From contig CALIIP010000246.1 of the NCBI GenBank assembly GCA_938018045.1, positions 1 to 9,341 on the forward strand: a DNA stretch of 9,341 bases, given 5' to 3'. Below are positions 6,623 through 9,341 of this stretch, piece by piece; the stretch's first letter is position 1, and the number at the start of each line of letters is the position of its first letter. The position numbers and the translations under genes are program-made. The notes beneath the pieces were generated by a model, which ran no database searches, was not told the DNA's origin, and worked only from the letters and a program-made list of their open reading frames with translations. This DNA is from an uncultured Flavobacteriaceae bacterium (GTDB lineage: Bacteria > Bacteroidota > Bacteroidia > Flavobacteriales > Flavobacteriaceae).

Positions 6623-6832
6623 TCAATTATCCTCTACATATTCCAAAATATCTGAAGGCTGACAATTTAATGCCTTACAGATTGCTTCCAATGTAGAAAA
6701 ACGTACAGCTTTCGCTTTCCCAGATTTTAAAATAGAAAGGTTTGCAGTAGTAATGCCAATAATTTCCGCCAAGTCTTTGCTCTTCATTTTGCGCTTGGCA
6801 AGCATTACATCAAGATTTACGATTATTGCCAT
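6623..6832 (-). CDS. Small XRE/Cro-C1-type transcriptional regulator
   Basis: A 69-residue protein that is just one helix-turn-helix domain. The helices run from about residue 7 (LDVMLAKRKM), KSKDLAEIIGI (17-27) and the recognition helix TTANLSILKSGKA (28-40), then FSTLEAICKALNCQPSDILEYV, the usual end of the short YozG-type HTH family. It starts 2 bp after the stop of the DUF2975 gene (TAA-AT-ATG), so the two are co-transcribed and probably translationally coupled. This pairing of a DUF2975 membrane protein with a tiny XRE regulator recurs in Firmicutes and Bacteroidota (YoaS/YozG in Bacillus is an example known to me). The likely role is control of its own operon; the target and signal are unknown. 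Confidence 0.9.
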   Translation of the reverse strand: MAIIVNLDVMLAKRKMKSKDLAEIIGITTANLSILKSGKAKAVRFSTLEAICKALNCQPSDILEYVEDN

Positions 6833-6834
6833 AT

Positions 6835-7356
6835 TTATATTGTTAATTCGTTTTCAGATTGTATTTCTATTCCTCGTTTTACTATTTGTGCAAAAATAAA
6901 TATGATTCCTGCAAGAAAGATAAAGTCGCTTGAGAATAGATCAATTGTAAATCGATATTTCTTTCCTAAAAACTGAACATGTGTATTATGGATGGTCGCC
7001 AAAATCCATAAGTAAAAAACATTATAACTTATTTTTTGCATCAACCCTTGAACTTTAGCATTAAAAGGTTGTTCTAAGTTTAATTTACTTAGCAGTTGTA
7101 TAACTAAGTATGCAATATGTGCTTCAGCAGCAAAGAGTAAAACTTTATAACTTACAATAAAAGTATATTGTTTAAAACTATAATTGTAATATTCTGATAA
7201 GTTCAAGCCACCAAATAGGTTTTTTGAGGCTTCAGGATTCCCTATACTTATTAGGTAAGTTATAATGATAGTTCCCGTTTTGATTAGTAATCCTATAAAT
7301 ACAATCCAAGAAAGAACATGCATTATTTTAAGTAGTTGTTTTGTTTTTGATTTCAT
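6835..7356 (-). CDS. DUF2975 family integral membrane protein
   Basis: A 173-residue inner-membrane protein with about four transmembrane segments (roughly 10-36, 66-90, 108-125 and 143-160 from Met at 7356). The C-terminal segment ending KRGIEIQSENELTI matches the conserved tail of DUF2975 proteins, where RG-x-EIQ-x-EN-x-LT is typical. I chose the ATG at 7356 (MKSKTKQLLK, a positively charged start before the first membrane helix). The frame is open up to 7458, but the extra 34 residues would cover the promoter box and are not typical. The function is unknown. Its link to the XRE gene two bases downstream suggests a membrane-sensor or immunity-like partner of the regulator, which is inference only. 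Confidence 0.85.
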   Translation of the reverse strand: MKSKTKQLLKIMHVLSWIVFIGLLIKTGTIIITYLISIGNPEASKNLFGGLNLSEYYNYSFKQYTFIVSYKVLLFAAEAHIAYLVIQLLSKLNLEQPFNAKVQGLMQKISYNVFYLWILATIHNTHVQFLGKKYRFTIDLFSSDFIFLAGIIFIFAQIVKRGIEIQSENELTI

Positions 7357-7378
7357 GTGTATGTTAGTTTTGATGGTG

Positions 7379-7407
7379 CAAACATATAAATAATTATTGA
7401 TAAACAA
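7379..7407 (-). promoter_or_regulatory. Promoter of the DUF2975-XRE operon
   Basis: On the - strand, TATGTTTG (7386-7379) matches the Bacteroidota -7 box TAnnTTTG. An upstream TTG (7407-7405) lies 18 bp away, in the range for the -33 element. Transcription would start near 7374, giving a leader of about 17 bases before the ATG at 7356, a sensible distance that also supports this start codon. Confidence 0.65.
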
Positions 7408-7421
7408 TAATAAATTATCAA
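7393..7421. promoter_or_regulatory. Overlapping dyads, possible operator of the XRE regulator
   Basis: Two 7-bp perfect inverted repeats overlap the upstream part of the promoter: ATTATTG (7393-7399) with CAATAAT (7405-7411), spacer 5; and TTGATAA (7397-7403) with TTATCAA (7415-7421), spacer 11. Small XRE repressors commonly bind such dyads at their own promoter. The DNA is very AT-rich, so chance occurrence is a real possibility. Confidence 0.3.
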
Positions 7422-7510
7422 AAAAAGATATTTTTATATTAATAATAGTTGTGCTCAATAATAAATTACAGACTCAAAAGCGTTATAAATATGTCTGAAT
7501 TTAGTATTTT

Positions 7511-7520
7511 ACTATATAGT
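7511..7520. promoter_or_regulatory. 10-bp palindrome in the spacer of the receptor gene promoter
   Basis: ACTATATAGT is a perfect 10-bp palindrome lying 7 bp upstream of the -7 box of the TonB-dependent receptor gene, in the place where a repressor would block RNA polymerase. No known binding-site consensus is matched, so an operator role is speculative. Confidence 0.25.
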
Positions 7521-7527
7521 GTTTCTC

Positions 7528-7535
7528 TATTTTTG
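7528..7535 (+). promoter_or_regulatory. -7 promoter box (TATTTTTG) of the TonB-dependent receptor gene
   Basis: TATTTTTG fits TAnnTTTG and ends 20 bp before the ATG at 7556, giving a leader of roughly 15 bases. The -33 region is weak: a TTTAG at 7500-7504 is 23 bp upstream. The short leader leaves no room for a cobalamin riboswitch. Confidence 0.55.
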
Positions 7536-7555
7536 CAGCATAAAAATATTTTGAA

Positions 7556-9341
7556 ATGAATACCAAATTAAAAATAATAATTGCGCTAACATTGTTGGTA
7601 ACGAGTCACTCTTTTTCACAAGAAGAAAAAATTGAGCAATTAGATTCTGTCGTTATTACTTCAAGTAGAATTGACTTACCATTTAAAGAAAATTCACGTA
7701 CAATTTCTGTTATTACGGCTGATGAAATTCAGTTAAGTGCCGCAACAAACGTTGCAGATTTATTGCAAAATGTTGCAGGAGTTGATATAAGAAGAAGAGG
7801 GACTGCTGGAAGTCAAGCAGATTTATACATAAGAGGTGGAGGTTTTGATCAAACGCTATTATTAATTGATGGTGTAAAAATGGATGATTCGCAAACAGGA
7901 CATCACACTATGAATGCCGCTTTACCTATCGAAGTTATCGAGCGAATAGAAATTATAAAAGGACCTGCAGCAAGAGTTTTTGGGCAAAACGCTTTTACTG
8001 GAGCCATAAATATTGTCACTAAAAAGAAGTTAGAAAATACCGTTTCTGCTAATGTTGAAACAGGTTCTTTTGGCCAGTTTAACGGTTCTGTAACTGTTGG
8101 AAAAGAATTCGAAAATTCATCAATTATTGCGCATATTGGTGCATTAACATCAGATGGTTATCGTAATAATTCTGACTATAAAAATTACAATTATTTTTTA
8201 AAAGGAATTTTTAATAAAAACAAGCAACCAATAGAGATGATTGCAACTTTTTTTGACAAGAAATTTGGTGCAGAAAACTTTTATACCACAAATGCTACGT
8301 TTCATGAATATGAAGAAACACAGAGTAGTTTAGTAGGAATTTCTACAACTTTTAGATCAGAAAACTTTAAAATAAAACCTCGTGTTTATTGGAAAAGAGG
8401 TCAAGATATTTTTCTACTAAGAAGAGACGATCCAAGTTTTTATAGAAACCTTCATATCACCAATAAAGTTGGAGTAGAAGCAAACGCATCATACACATCA
8501 AATATTGGTATTACAGGTTTTGGTTTAGACGTTTCAAAAGTATCTATCAGTAGTAATAATTTAGGGGAGAGAGATAGAACGATGGCAAATCTATTTTTAG
8601 AACATCGCTTTAAAATTGGCGATAATGTAGATGTAACTCCAGGAGTTGCCGTTACTTATTTTTCTGATTTTAAATTTCACGCATTTCCTGGTCTTGATGT
8701 TGGTTTTCAATTATCAGACAATTTAAAAGCCTATGGAAATTTAGGTATTACATACAGAATACCAACATACACAGATTTATTTTACAGCGATCCAGTAACT
8801 AGTGGAAATGAAAATTTAGAACCAGAAGAGGCATTTGCTCAAGAAGTTGGTTTTAAATATAAAAAAGACAACTTTTCAGCGGCAATTGCCCTGTTTAATA
8901 GAAACTCTAAAAACTTAATAGACTATATAAGACCAGATACAAATGAGAGTATTTTTACGGCAACAAATATTGCAGAAGTAACGACAAAAGGTTTTGAATT
9001 TGATAGTTCATATAATTTTAAAGCAAGCAGTTACAATCAAACTATAACATTTGGATATTCTTTTTTAGAGGATGATATTTTAGACCAAAACAAAGATTTG
9101 TCAAGGTATTCTTTAAACACTTTAAAACATCAATTTATCACACGTTTTAGTTCTCAGTTCGTCAAAAACGTACGACAAAATATTATTTACAAACATGCAG
9201 AACGTACTGTAGGAACAAGTTATAATGTTTGGGACGCTTCTGTAATTGTTGATGTGAATAAATTCAGTTTTACAGTAACAGCAAATAACATTTTTAATGC
9301 AGATTATATAGAATCTGGTTTTGTACCAATGCCTCCAAGTA
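7556..9341 (+). CDS. TonB-dependent outer-membrane receptor, BtuB-like (3' partial)
   Basis: The first 595 codons of a TonB-dependent receptor; the frame stays open to the right edge and the end is missing. It has an N-terminal signal peptide (MNTKLKIIIALTLL..., probable cut before Q22 after SFS) and a TonB box at 31-36 (SVVITS), with DSVVITSSR typical of the BtuB/siderophore-receptor group. The plug domain (about 45-155) contains YIRGGGFDQTLLLIDGV and IERIEIIKGPAARVFGQNAFTGAINIV. The beta-barrel follows, with the conserved YRIPTYTDLFY...GNENLEPEEA segment at about 400-425 and, near the edge, the NIFNADYIESGFVPMPPS motif seen close to the C-terminus of the family, so only a few dozen residues should be missing. 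The substrate (cobalamin, siderophore or other) cannot be fixed from sequence. There is no SusD partner upstream. It is divergent from the DUF2975 gene. Confidence 0.93.
   Translation, partial: MNTKLKIIIALTLLVTSHSFSQEEKIEQLDSVVITSSRIDLPFKENSRTISVITADEIQLSAATNVADLLQNVAGVDIRRRGTAGSQADLYIRGGGFDQTLLLIDGVKMDDSQTGHHTMNAALPIEVIERIEIIKGPAARVFGQNAFTGAINIVTKKKLENTVSANVETGSFGQFNGSVTVGKEFENSSIIAHIGALTSDGYRNNSDYKNYNYFLKGIFNKNKQPIEMIATFFDKKFGAENFYTTNATFHEYEETQSSLVGISTTFRSENFKIKPRVYWKRGQDIFLLRRDDPSFYRNLHITNKVGVEANASYTSNIGITGFGLDVSKVSISSNNLGERDRTMANLFLEHRFKIGDNVDVTPGVAVTYFSDFKFHAFPGLDVGFQLSDNLKAYGNLGITYRIPTYTDLFYSDPVTSGNENLEPEEAFAQEVGFKYKKDNFSAAIALFNRNSKNLIDYIRPDTNESIFTATNIAEVTTKGFEFDSSYNFKASSYNQTITFGYSFLEDDILDQNKDLSRYSLNTLKHQFITRFSSQFVKNVRQNIIYKHAERTVGTSYNVWDASVIVDVNKFSFTVTANNIFNADYIESGFVPMPPS

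Noticed and set aside
7357..7458. 34-residue N-terminal extension of the DUF2975 frame
   Set aside because: It would include the TATGTTTG promoter box and put residues atypical of the family before the first membrane helix. The start at 7356 fits both promoter and protein.
7459..7555. Cobalamin riboswitch upstream of the BtuB-like receptor
   Set aside because: No B12-box-like conserved segment was seen, and the promoter box at 7528 leaves only about 15 bases of leader.

Overview
The window is a stretch of chromosomal DNA from a member of the Bacteroidota, almost certainly the family Flavobacteriaceae. The evidence is the low GC content, the very AT-rich intergenic DNA, starts without clear Shine-Dalgarno sequences, promoter boxes of the TAnnTTTG type, a short epsilon subunit of ATP synthase, and protein families typical of that group. 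No integrase, transposase, phage, CRISPR or RNA gene was found. Most of the window is ordinary core and housekeeping content.

Layout from left to right. Positions 1-571 (+) hold the end of atpD and all of atpC, the F1 beta and epsilon subunits. A strong bidirectional terminator (594-630) separates them from a convergent gene for an exported two-domain M16 zinc peptidase (648-3527, -). Positions 3640-5354 (-) hold a translesion polymerase operon. The Y-family polymerase gene (umuC-like) comes first, and the self-cleaving S24 subunit gene (umuD-like) follows with a one-base TAATG overlap, the reverse of the E. coli umuDC order.

Divergent from umuC, with only 27 bp between, is a + strand pair. 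It encodes a SanA/ElyC/YdcF-type membrane-anchored DUF218 protein (5382-6017) and a small DUF2007 protein with a C-terminal zinc ribbon (6029-6403). Between this pair and the next convergent genes lies a 219-bp spacer (6404-6622) packed with palindromic repeat units, including two head-to-head copies of a hairpin element. On the - strand follows a DUF2975 membrane protein gene (6835-7356) and a tiny XRE/Cro-type regulator gene (6623-6832), a recurring membrane-protein/repressor pair. It has a recognisable promoter and possible operator dyads. Last, divergently, a BtuB-like TonB-dependent outer-membrane receptor (7556-9341, +) runs off the right edge.

Functional links are local only: atpDC, umuC-umuD, sanA-like with DUF2007, and DUF2975 with XRE. 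I do not see a convincing new multi-gene system. The observations most worth a second look are the paired hairpin elements at 6472-6612, whose two copies differ by a compensatory base-pair change, the inverted umuC-umuD gene order, and a promoter box placed so close to the sanA-like start that the mRNA may be leaderless.
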